Assembly (NCBI GenBank): GCA_963691815.1
Contig: OY829657.1
Coordinates: forward strand, 21,984,085-22,048,084
Reading direction: 5' to 3'
DNA: 64,000 bases
Origin: Echiichthys vipera
Taxonomy: Eukaryota; Chordata; Actinopteri; Perciformes; Trachinidae
Below the pieces are notes generated by a model. The model was not told where the DNA came from, made no database searches, and saw nothing but the letters and a program-made list of their open reading frames with translations. Shown piece by piece: positions 1 to 12,407 of the stretch (position 1 is its first letter; each line of letters starts with the position of its first letter). Both the position numbers and the translations under genes were made by a program.

Positions 1-3000
1 TTCAGACCAACAGTAGCCCTGTGTTAAGAAATATGCGTACATTGCAGCTCTACAGCTTTCCAGCCCATGGACACCTTTATACACCATTATAGTTTTTGGA
101 TTAATCTGTCACCAACTTAAATTAAACTGAAGTAACCAGATGGAGCTCTACACTCATGACAGCCCAAACTAGTACTGGCAGGGCCTTGTTAGAGCGGCAC
201 GCTAGCTACTAATCCCTGAACAGTAACTGGCCTGCTACCTAACCTAATCCAGTTTCTCTCTGGAATGTCCTCTTCAGTTCCCTCCTGGTTAGGATTAAAG
301 CCTTAAGACATTAAAATGTTAAAATGCCTGATTGCTACAAAGTCATACGGTTTTATATCAGAAGTCATTATGCAAACATGTATCTCATTTTGTCGCAATT
401 AAAAACCAATCTGGATCTAATATCCAGACAGGGCTGTTTCCAGAAGAGGCTGTGAGCCCTGATATCAGCAGGGCATCAACCTGCTGGTATCAGGGTGGCA
501 AGAAAACTCCTCATGTGCAGTGTGAAACCCATCTGGACCCACGCCCACCTGTTAGTGTGTGCTGTGCTCACCCCAAATTAGATCTACAGTTTAATATGCA
601 TGGATGCAACTTGGAGTCATCTTTTGAGCCTCAGTTTCTCCACTTAATTGCTTTACTGTATAAGTGGCACATGGGGCTGCAAGCTAAATCAAAAATGCTT
701 CTGAATGCACTGCAGCACTGTGGCTGAGCAGATTGTGGAGGACTGACATGCTGTTGTTTACACTACAAGCCTGGTCTAGACAAGGAATAAGGATACATGG
801 CAGAGGACAGAATCCTTAAGTGATACAAACCCCAGGACTGCTGGTGTCAGGATTCACAGTATAAAGAAAATAACAAGCATGAGTGTCGTGACACTTGTCA
901 TACGGCTGCAGCACATTGTGCACTTTTGTCCCCCCTTCCCTATGGCTTTATGCTCATTACTCCACCATGCCTTGGCCTCTTACCCTCTTGACCCTCCTTC
1001 CGCTCCAGTGTAAGAATGACCTCTGACCTCAGTGTGCTCTCTGGGTCTTACTCCCTGTGCGTCCTGTCCTCCTTACTTTCACTGGACATCCCTGCTTTAC
1101 CTGCTCCTGATCTTGCTGCTGTCTTGCATAAAATCACTCTGGAGACCGGAGCACTGTATGTAGACCTCTGCATTCTCACCGTAAAGTCATTTTCTTCACT
1201 GCTTGTTTGCAATGATTTTACAACTGAATCTTGTTTTATCGTTAAGAGCCTCTGGACAACAGCATCCGTTAAATGCTCGGCATGTAAATTTAAAATGTAC
1301 CAAAGCCCTCACTCTTCCCTTTGAATACCTCATTTTCTTTTGGGAAGCCACTCAGTCCATCACATTTGCATTTGGATTGCTATTTCCTTTTTATCACAGT
1401 CAACTGGCCCGGCAGGAAAACAAATAGGGTGTTTTGAAATTGACACAAACGTTACAGCGCAATCAAAGCCATGATCTAAAGCGTTGTATTTAATGTCAGC
1501 CATTCATGGGCTGATTTTAAATTGCTAACAGCACCACACTGTGCCAAGTGTCTATAATCACAGTGACAATATACAATATTCTGGCCCGTAGGCGACAGCT
1601 CCCTCTCCAATTATGTTTCTCTTGGACTGAGATTGAATCTATTACTGTGTAATTGCCTCTATATCTCCAACTATCACCCGGAGCTGTTGCACAGATTATT
1701 CACACATATGGTGTGTAAATGTTTGGGGGGGAAATCAATGCTATTTTTAGGATGTTGTTGATGTTGAAGGAGCTGTGTCCTTATGAAGGACTATCTTATC
1801 ACAAGTTTAAGCGATGGTGACCCAGCAGTTTCTCCGTCTGAGAGTTTATTGGAGTGGATTAAAAAAACAATCTAGAAAAGTAAAGCTACGAGTTTGTAGC
1901 TAGGTTCACAATTATTTTGAACATTTACTGCAGTGTTTTGGTCTATGGTGGGTGCAGTTTGATGGATCATCAGATCGTCGTCAGTCAAGCTGTCTTACTT
2001 CTACTTAACTTTCTTGTCATAGTCCAGCAGGGTGAAGCCTCCAGCCTCCAGATCTCAGACTCTCAGCACACAGAAATAGATAGTCACAATAAAATATTCA
2101 TAGTTCACCTTAATGCTCTCGGCTTCCTGGTCTGTTGGGTAGAGTCAGGTATATCACCATTAGGGTTGAATCAGTTTACCTTTGTTTTTGGCTGATCACT
2201 TTATTAATTAATGCTGCTGGTTGGCCCTGAAGATGGCGAGGTTGTCTGTCTGTCTTATCCAAAGCAAAATATCTTGAACTACACGCTAAATTAACAAGAA
2301 ATGTGTCACTAATACTCTAGAGGATGATTCCTAATGAACAGTTGCTGCTTTCTCTTTCTATGTTTTTTAAAAATATATATTTAAAAAATGTTTTTATAAC
2401 CTTGCTCGTCTAACCTTTTTATCCATAGCAGGTACCAGCATTGTTGTGGATTGACCACAGGGTTGATTTTGAGGGTTAAAGTCAAAAGTCTGAATAATAT
2501 AACACATTTGACCTTTTCCCATTAACTTGCGATGTCTCTGTTTTTGTTTTTTACTGATGTTAATTAGCTATTTGGAACAGTAAATGAACATAACCCCGCA
2601 CACAGTGTAGCTCAAAGCGTGCAACCCCAGCCTCCTATAAATTAAAGTTATGTACTACTCATTTGAAACAGCAAATATGTTTTCAGAGACCCACTTGAAT
2701 TACATTGTTAATATAATCAAGAAGCATTTTTAACGTATCTTCCAAGTCACAAAATAACATGTGTCATTATTTTATACTTACAATATCAATTCTCATCTAA
2801 ACTGTGTTTACAATGTTTTATAGTTATGTTTAGGTACTAAAAGCAGTTTGTTAAGTTTGTGGGAAAAAAGACTACGTCAACACTGTCCGGGACGGGACTT
2901 CAGTAACATTTACCAGAAAGGTTTGATTTAGTGATGACTGACTGATTACACTACCTGCTGATAACGTACTTTACATGACTGCACTTGCACCTAAAAACAC

Positions 3001-3711
3001 CTATTATAGCTACTTACATTACATGATTATCATTCAGATTTTTGTTTTTGCTGAATCACATCGTTTCTCCTGACCTGGTGGCATAGTTCCTGTGGCCAAG
3101 TTCTGGTCCACTGGCCTAGATTTGGGAACCACTGATATATAACACCACTGTCAGCTCAAAAATTTCTTCTCAACACTTTTAAAGGTCAAATCCAAATTGG
3201 ATTTTTATTGTAGCGGTCCCCAGAGGACGAACCATCATCTTTTTGGCCGACTCTTGCCCTTCCCGCTGTATGACTATGATAATGCCAAAATTCCCACTGC
3301 TACACTACAAATTCTTATCAAAATGACATCAACCTTTTGCACTCTAAAAAATAACCCCACTGTCTGATGATCTTTGATTCTAATTTAAAGATGTCACAGC
3401 TGTGATCATACACCCCCATCACATTTGGGAGCATCCTGAGTTTCAACACCTCATTTTTAGATTTGATCACACTGCAGTCGCTGTCTGAAACAGTGTTCAC
3501 TCTATAGCTCATGTTTATAGATTGTTGCAAAGTAGCTGCTGAATGCAGTAGTGCTGTTGTGAGATCTTTTTTCTGTTGCAGGAGAGAGGAAATGTGCCAT
3601 TTAGGACAGTGAAGTTATTACTTCAGAGTACTCTGAAACTCTGCATTCACACATTTACCATTTCACCTGTTCACTGAAAATACCGTGGGGTCCATTTTCG
3701 CTGGAGTTACA
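1..3711. other. Intergenic DNA, no gene recognised
   Basis: No exon, domain or RNA gene is recognised in this AT-rich stretch. The longest frames (332-727 +, 131 codons; 1016-1324 +, 102 codons) show no motif and no obvious splice context, so I read them as chance frames. The part around 1500-1730 is non-repetitive and of mixed composition, and could be a conserved noncoding block, but nothing seen here proves it. Confidence 0.5.
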
Positions 3712-3963
3712 CTTTAATGGCATATTATGCTAAATGCACTTTTTCATTGCTTAACATACATGTGTCCCCAATGTGTCTAGAGAACGCCAATGTGAGAAAG
3801 GACCATCCTCTCTTTTTCTGTTCCCTCTGTTTAAAAACATGTCTAGAGCAGCATTCATATACTCTCATCATCTGAGGATGTGAAAACCCAGTGGATTAAC
3901 TTGTTTTTTTAGAGAAAATTACAAGTGTGAACCTGAAAATGAGCATAATATGTTCCTTTAAAG
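3712..3963. mobile_element. Short non-autonomous inverted-repeat element (MITE-like)
   Basis: The left end, TTTAATGGCATATTATGCT (3713 onward), is matched in inverse by the right end, AGCATAATATGTTCCTTTAA (3942-3961). The ends therefore form an imperfect terminal inverted repeat with a shared CATATTATGCT core. The ~250 bp between them has no coding potential. Small elements whose ends read 'AAAGGAACATATTATGCTC' are common in fish genomes as I know them. The TTTAA at both ends may include the target site. The superfamily is not resolved. Confidence 0.55.
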
Positions 3964-4688
3964 ATGCATGATGTGTGCTATTCAAACAGAGCAGCTCTTT
4001 GTGAGGAGGAGAAAACATCATTATGTGGATTTAGAGCTTGAAAATAACCCAAATCAGCCAGCTACTCCAGGTCACAACAGTGCTACTAAATGATGTCTCT
4101 CTTCAAGAGTCTTGAGCAAAGCCAGATCAGAGTCTTCTCTTGCGATTACAATGCTGTAGGTGATCATCATCAGAGGAAGTAGAACAAGCACTAACATATG
4201 TGGCATCTGGTAATGATGGTGCAGTGTTTTCCTGCTAACAACTACACAGAGACAGACCAAATCTTATGAATACAGGGCATGGGCACAAATCCTAAAAAGT
4301 GCTTTCATGTTGTTTTCTCAACAAAATGTGTCAAAAACAAAATCCATGAAGATGCTGCATCTAAAACCACAACTCATGCCACTTACAGCAGAGAGGACGT
4401 GTCTCAAAGGGACAGTAAACAACATCAGTTAACTGAAGGTTTTGTAAGGACACCAGCTGCTGCTAAATATGAAGTAACAACAACATGGAAGACCAGATAA
4501 ACAAAAACTGTTTGTGCTTTTACAGCCAGAATTACAAATAATTAAATCTGAAGTGTTTCCTTTTAACATTACATTCAGGACTGACGCTGTCAGCTGTCAT
4601 CACGCTGTCAGATGCGCTCATGCTTTGAAATGTTTGCGCTGCATGAAGGATTACCAAAACGCTACGTTTCTTTTATGCTGTAACCTTT

Positions 4689-5063
4689 ATGATGAACAAA
4701 ATACCACCGAAGAAAAATACAAGCCAGCCGGACGGGGTGGAGGAGAAAAAAAGATCTCTTGACTTCTTGTCAGCTGACATGACGAAGTTCTCAGCACAAC
4801 AGAAGAAAATCATGGATCTGATGGGGGAAATCCACACACTAAAGAACCAAAACATGGAAAAGGACAAAAAAAATCACATTACTGGAAAACCGAGTGGATG
4901 GGAATACTTCCGCATGAATGATCTCATCATCAGCGGACTGAGGACTAAACATCAGAGCTACGCCAGGGCTGCTGCGGCCCCCGAAGACACCGTCACCGGG
5001 AGGCAAGGGGCCTGCGCTTCCGAGGTTGCTGAAGCAACAGGTGCTTTGCTTTTTGGAAATTAA
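4689..5063 (+). pseudogene. LINE ORF1 fragment (coiled-coil RNA-binding protein remnant)
   Basis: This is a 124-codon frame. Residues about 1-60 are lysine-rich with heptad-like spacing and look like a coiled coil (MTKFSAQQKKIMDLMGEIH). They are followed by MNDLIISGLRTKHQSYARAA at about 76-95. The 'NDLIISGL' motif just after the coiled coil is typical of ORF1 proteins of fish LINEs. The family protein normally continues for another 150 or more residues with a nucleic-acid-binding domain. Here it stops at 5063 just after an alanine-rich segment and a divergent tail, so it is truncated, probably by an internal deletion. It lies about 110 bp upstream of the endonuclease ORF of the same element. 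An unrelated coiled-coil peptide is the alternative, but the position next to APE and RT makes ORF1 the better call. Confidence 0.65.
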
Positions 5064-5171
5064 GAACATTTCAAGGAGAGCATGCATACTACATTGAAAA
5101 TGACATCGACCCCCAAAAAAACTTCTATAAAAACACACACAGCAAAAAACAATTCAAAAGAAGTGTAATAA

Positions 5172-5690
5172 TGGACGGGTTAATATCCAACCTACACTTC
5201 AATAGCAGGAGTCTTTATTCAAACTTGTCAAAAATCAAACACTGTTTAAGGCGACTGGACCAAAAATGCACTGTAATTGCAACAAATGAAACCTGGCTTA
5301 GTGAGGAGTAAAGTGACATGGTTGAAACTGAGAGATACGAAATGTTTGTCATGAATAGAACTCAATCGAAAGGTGGTGGTGTTGTTTTATGTATTGATAC
5401 CAGCTACAAAAGTAAAGCTGCCAGTAAAATGACATTTGCATTGGATAACACCATGGAATGGATTTAAGTGAAAATTGAGATAAAGGAATCCAAAAATGTT
5501 CTGATAAGCTGTGTGTATAGAAAACCTGATTCTCGTGTTGACACATTCAAGGAAAAATTAGCTGAACTATATAACAACATAAATAACAAGAAAATGGAGT
5601 TTGTCTGTGGAAACTTCAATATTGATTTACTAAACCCGCAAGAACACAATTCAACAGCAGAATTCATGGATTCAATATAAAGCAACAGCC
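5172..5690 (+). pseudogene. LINE AP-endonuclease domain remnant
   Basis: Translation from ATG 5172 gives LHFNSRSLYSNLSKIKH, then TNETWLSEE (5285-5311). The latter is the conserved strand carrying the catalytic glutamate of apurinic-endonuclease-like nucleases. GGGVVLCID follows at about 5363-5390 and VYRKPDSRVD at about 5512-5540. Next comes CGNFNIDLLN (about 5606-5635), where the family has GDFN, so the metal/catalytic Asp is replaced by Asn at 5612-5614. Two in-frame TAA stops (5309-5311 and 5465-5467) break the ORF. In LINEs this domain nicks the target DNA to prime reverse transcription. This copy cannot do so. The frame from 5468 to 5680 stays open for 70 codons. Confidence 0.8.
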
Positions 5691-6189
5691 TATATCCTAC
5701 AATGATACGTTCCACCAGAATAACACACAGTGCTACACTAATTGAAAAAACATATTCGCAAATCGCTGGTATAGGAAAAAAATTCACCGTGGTTTAGTAT
5801 TAAATGACAAAAGCGATCACCTGCCAGTCTTTGCATCCATACAGAGTTGCACAAGGATATATAAAAAGCCACAACAACATTAGAAATAACCAGACACAAA
5901 ACACACAATTCTATTAATTCCCTCAAAGAAGGCCTGAGACTGGAGCAAGGTATACTTTAAAGGTGCAAAAGAAGCCTATGGAATATTTATGGAAATCGTA
6001 GCTGAATTGTATGAAAAAAATTGTCCTCTAGTAATGAATATAGTGAAACCAAAATATGCTGAGAAACCAAGAATAACGAAAGGAATATTTAAGCATGTAA
6101 GAAGAAAAATTAATTATATAGGGAATTGATAAGAACAATGAAAGCTGAACAAAAATAAACAAACGTTATGAGATACAGCAAAATGTATC

Positions 6190-6950
6190 ACTGTAGGAAA
6201 CGTGGATATGTTAATAGAGGCATCACACTGGCATGGCTATCCAGCCACCTACTGAACAGGAAACAATATGTCAAAATTCAAAATCATAAATAACAATTGC
6301 TACAAGTTACATGTGGGGTGCCCCAGGGCTCAGTGTTGGGGCCATTATTATTCATACTGTACATCAATAATATATGTGAAGTCTCGAAATTTACAATACA
6401 ATAAACAAATTTACTGTCTTGTGGAGACAACTTGAAACGGCTTCTTAATGCTATGGAAAAGGAACTAAACAGGATGAAGATCTGGTTTGAAGACAATAAG
6501 CTCACATTGAATTTAAGTCAAACAAAACTTATCATTTTTGGGAATAGACCATCCAACTCAGCAAAGAAACTCACGATAAAAGGCATAGAAATAGAAAGTT
6601 TCTGGGAGTATTAATAGACAATAAACTAAGTTGGAAACCTCACATAAACTATATCAAATCCAAATTTATCTAAATCAATAGCAATATTGAATAAAAACCA
6701 AAGGCCTACTGAATAAAACCTCCCTTTATACATTGTACTGCTCCTTCATACTTCCTTACATGACCTACTGTGTGGCGATATGGGGAACACATACAGTACC
6801 GTAATACCTGTATATTCAAAAAAACAACAATGAGAACCAATGCAAAACTACAATGTGTTACGACAAAGGCTGTTAGTCTGTGGAACAACTGTGATGATGA
6901 CAGAATGTACCAATATATCAAAACTAAAACGATTCTTTAAAGACAAAACA
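6190..6950 (+). pseudogene. LINE reverse-transcriptase fragment lacking the FADD box
   Basis: The pieces are RGITLAWLSSHLLNRKQYV (about 6213-6275), then CGVPQGSVLGPLLFILYIN (6312-6368; RT motif 4), NICEVSKF and a stop at 6402-6404. After the stop come NLKRLLNAMEKELNRMKIW and LTLNLSQTKLIIFGN (6432-6545). In related elements a F-A-D-D-T box lies between EVSKF and the NLKRLL helix. Here only about 12 codons separate them and no ADD is present, so two catalytic aspartates are gone. The thumb (VLIDNKLSWKPHINYIKSK, about 6607-6665, in another frame) and a C-terminal SLWNN-like helix (about 6870-6900) follow. The N-terminal half of the RT (fingers, first catalytic Asp) is missing between about 6120 and 6190, which indicates a large internal deletion. 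Confidence 0.8.
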
Positions 6951-7325
6951 GTCAATTCTTATGAGCTGGAGCACAAAATTTCCGTTTTGTTTTTTTGTTT
7001 GTTTATTGTTATTCTTGTTGTTGAGTTTCTTCTCTATCTCTTGTTCTTCTCTTTGTTATTAACAATTAATAATTATAACATTTTTTTTCAAAAAAGGGAG
7101 TACGAGGGGGGTAGGACCAGAAAAATGATTAACTATATCCTATCAATTTTGAAGATGAACTATATTATTTGAGTTATGGAGCACAAGTTGCTTGTTTTAT
7201 TCTTTCCTTTTTACGGCTCATTCGCTTAATTTAGTTTGTATTATTATTATTATACATTGTTTTAATATGTTTAATAACAATTAAAACACATATATCCAAA
7301 AAGACTTACAATAACATGACGTACT

Positions 7326-8993
7326 GCCTCTCAAAATATCAGTCCCACCACTAAGACCAATGTTAAAAAACAGCAGCATAGGCCGACACTTTTCAGCTAT
7401 GGACAGGAAAGCGTATTCTTAATCAGAAGATTATTTACTGTTGACTGTCTTTAGCCGCAGCCACACTGTAGGAAAGGGTATCATCAGAACTATAGCTCGT
7501 AACTCATGAACGTGACTACGTAGCAGGCTGATATTGAAACCAAAATATGACAGGAAATGCTAAACTTATTCTAAAATGTCTTAAAAGTCGAAGTAGCTGT
7601 GTAGGGACTATTATCATGCTACTGTAGAGGTTTGGTGTTATCAGGAGCAGCATTATTGATTAAAACAGCCCTTGTAATGCCTTCACGGTACTGCCCCGAG
7701 CTAATCAGTGCTAGCCACATTCGGCTGTTAGCGACTGTCCGGGATATCTCTGTTAATAGTTGTTACACACAAAAAAAAACGGTCTTGTTGGCTTATTTGA
7801 TGAGTGTATTTGCCGAAAAAGACCCTGGGATGATTTCATGCTGGAATTACACTTTAAGTCTTTATGTGCTATTGAAGTAAATAACTTGTTTTCTGTCTTC
7901 CGTGTTGATTATATCTCATGGCCATAAGTTCTTTAAAAACTGCCTCTGCTCTGAACAAATCTCAGAAGCTCTGTGTGGAAATGGAGCTGACAGCGGCTGG
8001 ACGCATACGTGGGCGTTACACTGATGTGTGTGTGACATCGGATTGATTTATTCATCTTCATAGGCTTTGCCTTGCCCAGCAACTACTAACACTGCTGTCT
8101 TGATGTGGCACCCTAACAGAGGTTTGGGCCCCAAAAAAGAGAACAGTGCTGCTGTTGAAAGGAAAAACCTCAGAACTTTCATGTTTACATAGAAAGTAAA
8201 GCTTTATTTACTGTAGCAGTTATTTTCTAAGATAAGAAAGTGTCATAGAATGTTTTATAATTGTATAAAAAGTTCTATCTATGAGACTCCTAATTCCTAA
8301 AAAGTAAACTTAAAGGAATAACAGAGCAGTGCACAGCTTGAAGGAGTGTCGCTGCTGTCAGGTTCCTTGACAAGCTGTCACACCACAACACAGGAAACCA
8401 CAGAAACCTCACCTTTGTCAACACACAACAAAGAAGAAAGATTCAAAGCAGGCAGCATGGGTTACATTTTTCTACAGACCTGGGTAAAGGCAGGTTTCAA
8501 TCCATTTCAGACCTTTTGGAGAGGCAAGGTGGGGGATTTGATAACATCAGGACCAGGTGCAGATTATACCTCTTACTCATCATGCTTTACCAGAAAAAAA
8601 ATAATGTAGTGCAATGCTTGTGTGCAACATAACATGACCCGAACTCACTGTCATACACACACATTGTGACAACCTTCACTAAAAACAACAATGCTATAGA
8701 AAAAGGCATTCACAGTGCATCTGCACACTGGTAACAAACCAACAGCTACAACATCCGCAACTGTTTTATTGGCATTTTAGAGATTTGCTTTAGCAGATCT
8801 ATTGATGTTTTTTCAGCCGTTACACCTTTCAATTTTGAGCTCCACTATCATATTTTCCGATTTCATTTTCCTGCTGTTATGCTGCCCAGTAGCAATGACG
8901 TATTGTTGAGACATTTTCTGTATGTTCACGGACCGTCACATTGGTTGTCTTTTATATATGAATAAATTCTTGGTTGACCAGTGGTCATTATAT
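7326..8993. other. Intergenic DNA, no gene recognised
   Basis: No domain-bearing ORF, tRNA or clear repeat is seen. Frames at 7632-7880 and 8346-8609 (+) are below 90 codons and featureless. The segment is a spacer between the LINE fossil and the hAT remnant. Confidence 0.45.
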
Positions 8994-8997
8994 AGAG

Positions 8998-9018
8998 CCC
9001 CCCCCCCCCCCCCCCCCC
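8998..9018. repeat. (C)21 homopolymer
   Basis: An uninterrupted run of 21 C lies just inside the left end of the hAT remnant. It is probably slippage-prone, so its length may be unreliable in the assembly. Confidence 0.9.
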
Positions 9019-9132
9019 AAGTACAGCCTCAGCAACTGAATAAAAGTAATTCAACATAATTAATAAGCATTATTTTACAAGTGCGCACAGCCGCACACTA
9101 TATGTCTGCCGCCTGTTAATGACATTGGCAAA

Positions 9133-9393
9133 TTATTTCAATTTTAAAATGTATTTATGCCGCCATGGGAAGGCAGCTAGGCTAACATGTTTAAGGTGGT
9201 AGGTCATTTTCATCCTGGACGAGTGATAGGCAAAGTTTTTCTTGCAAAGTTTGCATGTGACCTTCTTGGGGGTCGTCATTGTTCTTTTCAAAGTGATCCC
9301 ATATTTCCTAAGTCTTTCCTGACATGATTGGCTATTAATAGTTAACTGTCTAACTGTGACGTTGAAGGGACCTGCCGTGCAAAACACAACCAC
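9133..9393 (-). pseudogene. hAT transposase N-terminal fragment with BED zinc finger
   Basis: The minus-strand frame (86 codons) contains TPKKVTCKLCKKNFAYHSSR followed by MKMTYHLKH (roughly residues 41-69). This is the C-x2-C ... H-x(3-5)-H layout of a BED finger, the DNA-binding domain at the N-terminus of hAT transposases. BED fingers bind the transposon ends. Upstream residues (SCQERLRKYG) are not diagnostic. A full hAT transposase is 600-700 residues. Here the frame ends at the TIR side with no catalytic DDE residues. It sits inside a 0.6 kb element with hAT-like ends, which supports the assignment. A host ZBED-type gene is a less likely reading because no other exon is present. Confidence 0.6.
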
Positions 9394-9605
9394 TGACAGT
9401 GAATGAGTGTCACGACTTCCTGTATCTGGCGCTTCAAATTAAAAGCCCTCGAATTTTTTAGGCCAGCCGCCAGTCACATAGATTTTAATTTTGACAAGGC
9501 TAATGTTTTTTTTTTTCCCTGCGAGCAATAGACTTATGAAATTTTGGTCGGCTAATGATTTATTGGTCAATCCAGTACTTGGTCGACTATTTGGGGGAAG
9601 CCCTA

Positions 9606-12407
9606 TAAATCTCTCATTACACTGATTCCTTCTTATCTGTGTACATACATGCCTGCACTATCAGCCATGCCTTATCAGGATAATTAAGACACTGAAGTAA
9701 CTAGGAGGGTCAGAATAGACACACTTGCACAAAAAAAGTATGGGACGTGTTTTGTCAAAGCAACGTAATAATGAGGGTACAGTCCGAGCCACAGAAGTGG
9801 TACCCTTCATGCCTTTAAAAAACTGATCTGATCAAATTCAGTGGAATACCCCTTTAATCTCTTTCACAAGTCTGTTTTTACATTAGAAATATTAACATCA
9901 TATATGTGAAGCTCCTCTCCACCAGACGTTTTGAACCTGTTAATGGAGCCGAGTAGTGCCCTGGTTTCCCCTGTGATGAAGAAGCAACACGTCTGATTTA
10001 ATAACAGTATTTTTCTAGAACAATCGCTTTACTGAAAGGTCCTTGTTTACTGTTATAAATGTATGAATTTGCAATGGCAGCACTGGGAAGCTGAAGCGAC
10101 CCACAGCTGTTTGTGCCTAATGAGGTATCTAATGTATCTGAGAACAGTCAGGCTTTAGTGTTTGCCAGAACAACGTTTTCATGAATCTTCGTCTCCGACG
10201 CACAGCAAGTACTGGAAGATGTTACAAGTAACCAGGTTGATCTTCTAAAGGTGTTGGATTACATGTACGCTCATTGTTAATTAAAATGGTCAGAAACTGA
10301 GCTCAAGACTTTTTCTGATACAAACACATGGTGATAACGGCTACCAGATAAGTCACAGTAAATGATGTATGTCTTTTGTGTGTTTAGTCTTATTGGGAAT
10401 CAAACCCTGTCCTGTACTCTCTATAAAACCAGAAAGACATCCATTGGCTATATACTGTATATTGATATGTCAAAAAGTGAGAGAAAAGTGTTAAATGTGG
10501 ACTTCCTGTTGTATAATATATGACCGTTTTCTTTTATTCTCTAAATAATACCCCCAAGAGTATATTTTCAAAGAAGCCAGCTATCACTTTTCTTTACAAT
10601 TTATACAAGGAAGAACAAAGGAAGGAAATATATGGATGAACACTGTCTCAGCTCCAGTAAAAGCTCTTATTTCATTACAGGGCCTTGGCTGCACTCGGAT
10701 GTGTTGCACTGCAGGAATCTGCAGGGCTGGTCACTTGTTATCTGCAATACAGCACAGCTTTACTGTCTGCCTTTATGAACATTTGTATTTCAAATTCAAC
10801 CACACACCTGACATACAATACATCAATCTGTCAGACTACAGTAGGGCTATATGGTGACTCTGTATACCATTAAATGCATTTAGCAATAGAATAGAATAGG
10901 TTAGAACAGACAACAGTAGTAGTACTGGTATTATAAGAGAAAATGGTGAATGTTGTTAGTTGTAAACCCCCGGAACACACTTCCCTTTTATAAGAAAGAC
11001 AGATGAAAAAGAAAATTGAATTGAGTTACAGAAGTTAGGGGAGGGGCTATCCCGGACATGACATCATAAGTTTGGCTCTCTATACCTCACTCTCTGACTA
11101 CAGTGTAGCTGCTAAACATCAGCACATTAGCATCATCATTGTGATTATTAGACTATTAGTTTTGTTCTGTAAAGTTTATGCCAAGGCCGCTCAGGCTTTT
11201 GAAGGGAAACTTTTTGTCTTCTTCATGGTGGCTTTTTTCTCCAATCTTTGATTTCTGTCTGCACTCCACCTCTCTGGGTGTGTTTTCTTTTAGTTCTTCA
11301 TTGTGACCTGTTTGAACCGAGCAGTAGTAGTAATCTTGATGGGTTATTGATTCACGTTTCCTGTCCTGTAACCATAAAATTCTTTATTATAAAGCTCACT
11401 TTCTGGTCAGAGGTTTCTGTTTTAACAAAATCTCCTTCCGGTCCTCTTTTAAACATTTAGCCGCAAAGTCTGCTACAAGAAAAGCACACAAACCCTGCCC
11501 CTCTCCTAAAATTCAGTTTCAGTTTCTGTGCAACACTACGTCTATGCAGCTGCCAACTGTGTGTGGGAGTGTGTCTTTCTCCACCAGGCCATAATGCAGT
11601 AAATTAGACTGTGTTCTTGGTCAACTTGCCGTGCTTAATAACAGTTAAATGTATTGTAAGTCAGCATTTTTCAGACTCTGCAGCAGGGATTTTTGCTGAG
11701 TGGTCGCTGCTCTGGTTAGCTGTTAGAGACGGGCTGTATTTTAGCTTAGCTTTGATGTAAACCACCATTAGGCTGACTGCAAATGGGGCCCTGAAGGTAG
11801 ACATGCCTTTTTCCCTGGGCACTGAAATGCTGCTTTTTTAAATTTGTCTATAACTCTCAATAAATAAACAACTGATTATTTCTTGTGACTGAAATGGGGG
11901 TCTGTGCAGCTGAAAGTCTTAATGGAATCAGTGGTGCTTGTTGTGAAATTCTTGGTGAGTAACTAATTCACTGCTCAACAAGGTGTCATATTATACAACA
12001 ATATATTGTCCTGAGAACCGTCAGTATTAATTTACACGGGCCTGGGACAGATATTATGCTTCTGTTGTCAATTTTCGCAGTAAAATTGGGCTCATTACAG
12101 TGTAACAGCCATCGAATCCACTGAATAGTTAATTTCCTTTTCATTGTGAAGTTGTACAAATCCCTTTCTGTTCCACAGGCATGTCGAATGTGGCTTTAAC
12201 AGGAGTAATGGAGTAAAGCCCGCCTGGAAAATGCAATTATAGTGTGTGAATTATGAAAAGTTAAAACCCTGTAATGATTCTCAAGCCAGTGGGACAATTA
12301 TTGCATTTAATGTGTAGATACCATCATTGCAGATATGTCTTGGTTTGACATTTCCAAAGGTTCATCAGGAGTTTTTTTTTTTTGTAGAAATAAGGATTCA
12401 TGTAAAC
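9606..12407. other. Intergenic DNA, no gene recognised
   Basis: This is a mixed AT-rich sequence. ORFs at 10636-10857, 10685-10873 and 11248-11460 (+) overlap in different frames and have no recognisable domain. No tRNA, SINE or tandem array is visible. Confidence 0.45.

Larger units (their letters stand above)
4600..7325 (+). mobile_element. Decayed non-LTR retrotransposon (LINE, Jockey/L2-like superfamily)
   Basis: Reading along the + strand, the pieces of a LINE appear in the expected order. They are an ORF1 fragment (about 4689-5063), an AP-endonuclease domain (about 5172-5690), a linker before the RT (about 5900-6120), a reverse-transcriptase core fragment (about 6190-6610), the RT thumb and C-terminus in shifting frames (about 6600-6950), and a T-rich 3' UTR ending near 7285-7325. 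The 5' boundary is not clear. Many stops and frameshifts, the loss of the middle of the RT and a missing FADD box make it a dead copy. The protein style (GVPQGSVLGPLLF, NLSQTKLIIFGN) and the 3' UTR with a GGGGTAGGACC motif fit fish elements of the CR1/L2/Rex1 type. The exact clade needs a Repbase or Dfam comparison. Confidence 0.85.
8994..9605 (-). mobile_element. Internally deleted hAT-type DNA transposon
   Basis: The right end reads GTCGACTATTTGGGGGAAGC-CCTATA (about 9582-9605). Its reverse complement, TATAGGGCTTCCCCCAAATA, matches in outline the left end TATAGAG followed by a C run (from 8991). The left TIR appears to have been overtaken by an expanded 21-base C tract (8998-9018). Between the ends is only the N-terminal BED-finger exon on the minus strand, at the expected distance from the right terminus. 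The rest of the transposase (RNase-H core, dimerisation tail) is absent from this 0.6 kb element. It is therefore a non-autonomous deletion derivative. The 8 bp target duplication expected of hAT was not convincingly found. Confidence 0.5.

Noticed and set aside
332..727. 131-codon + frame at the left edge
   Set aside because: No domain, no clear ATG context and no splice partners. Composition matches the surrounding noncoding DNA.
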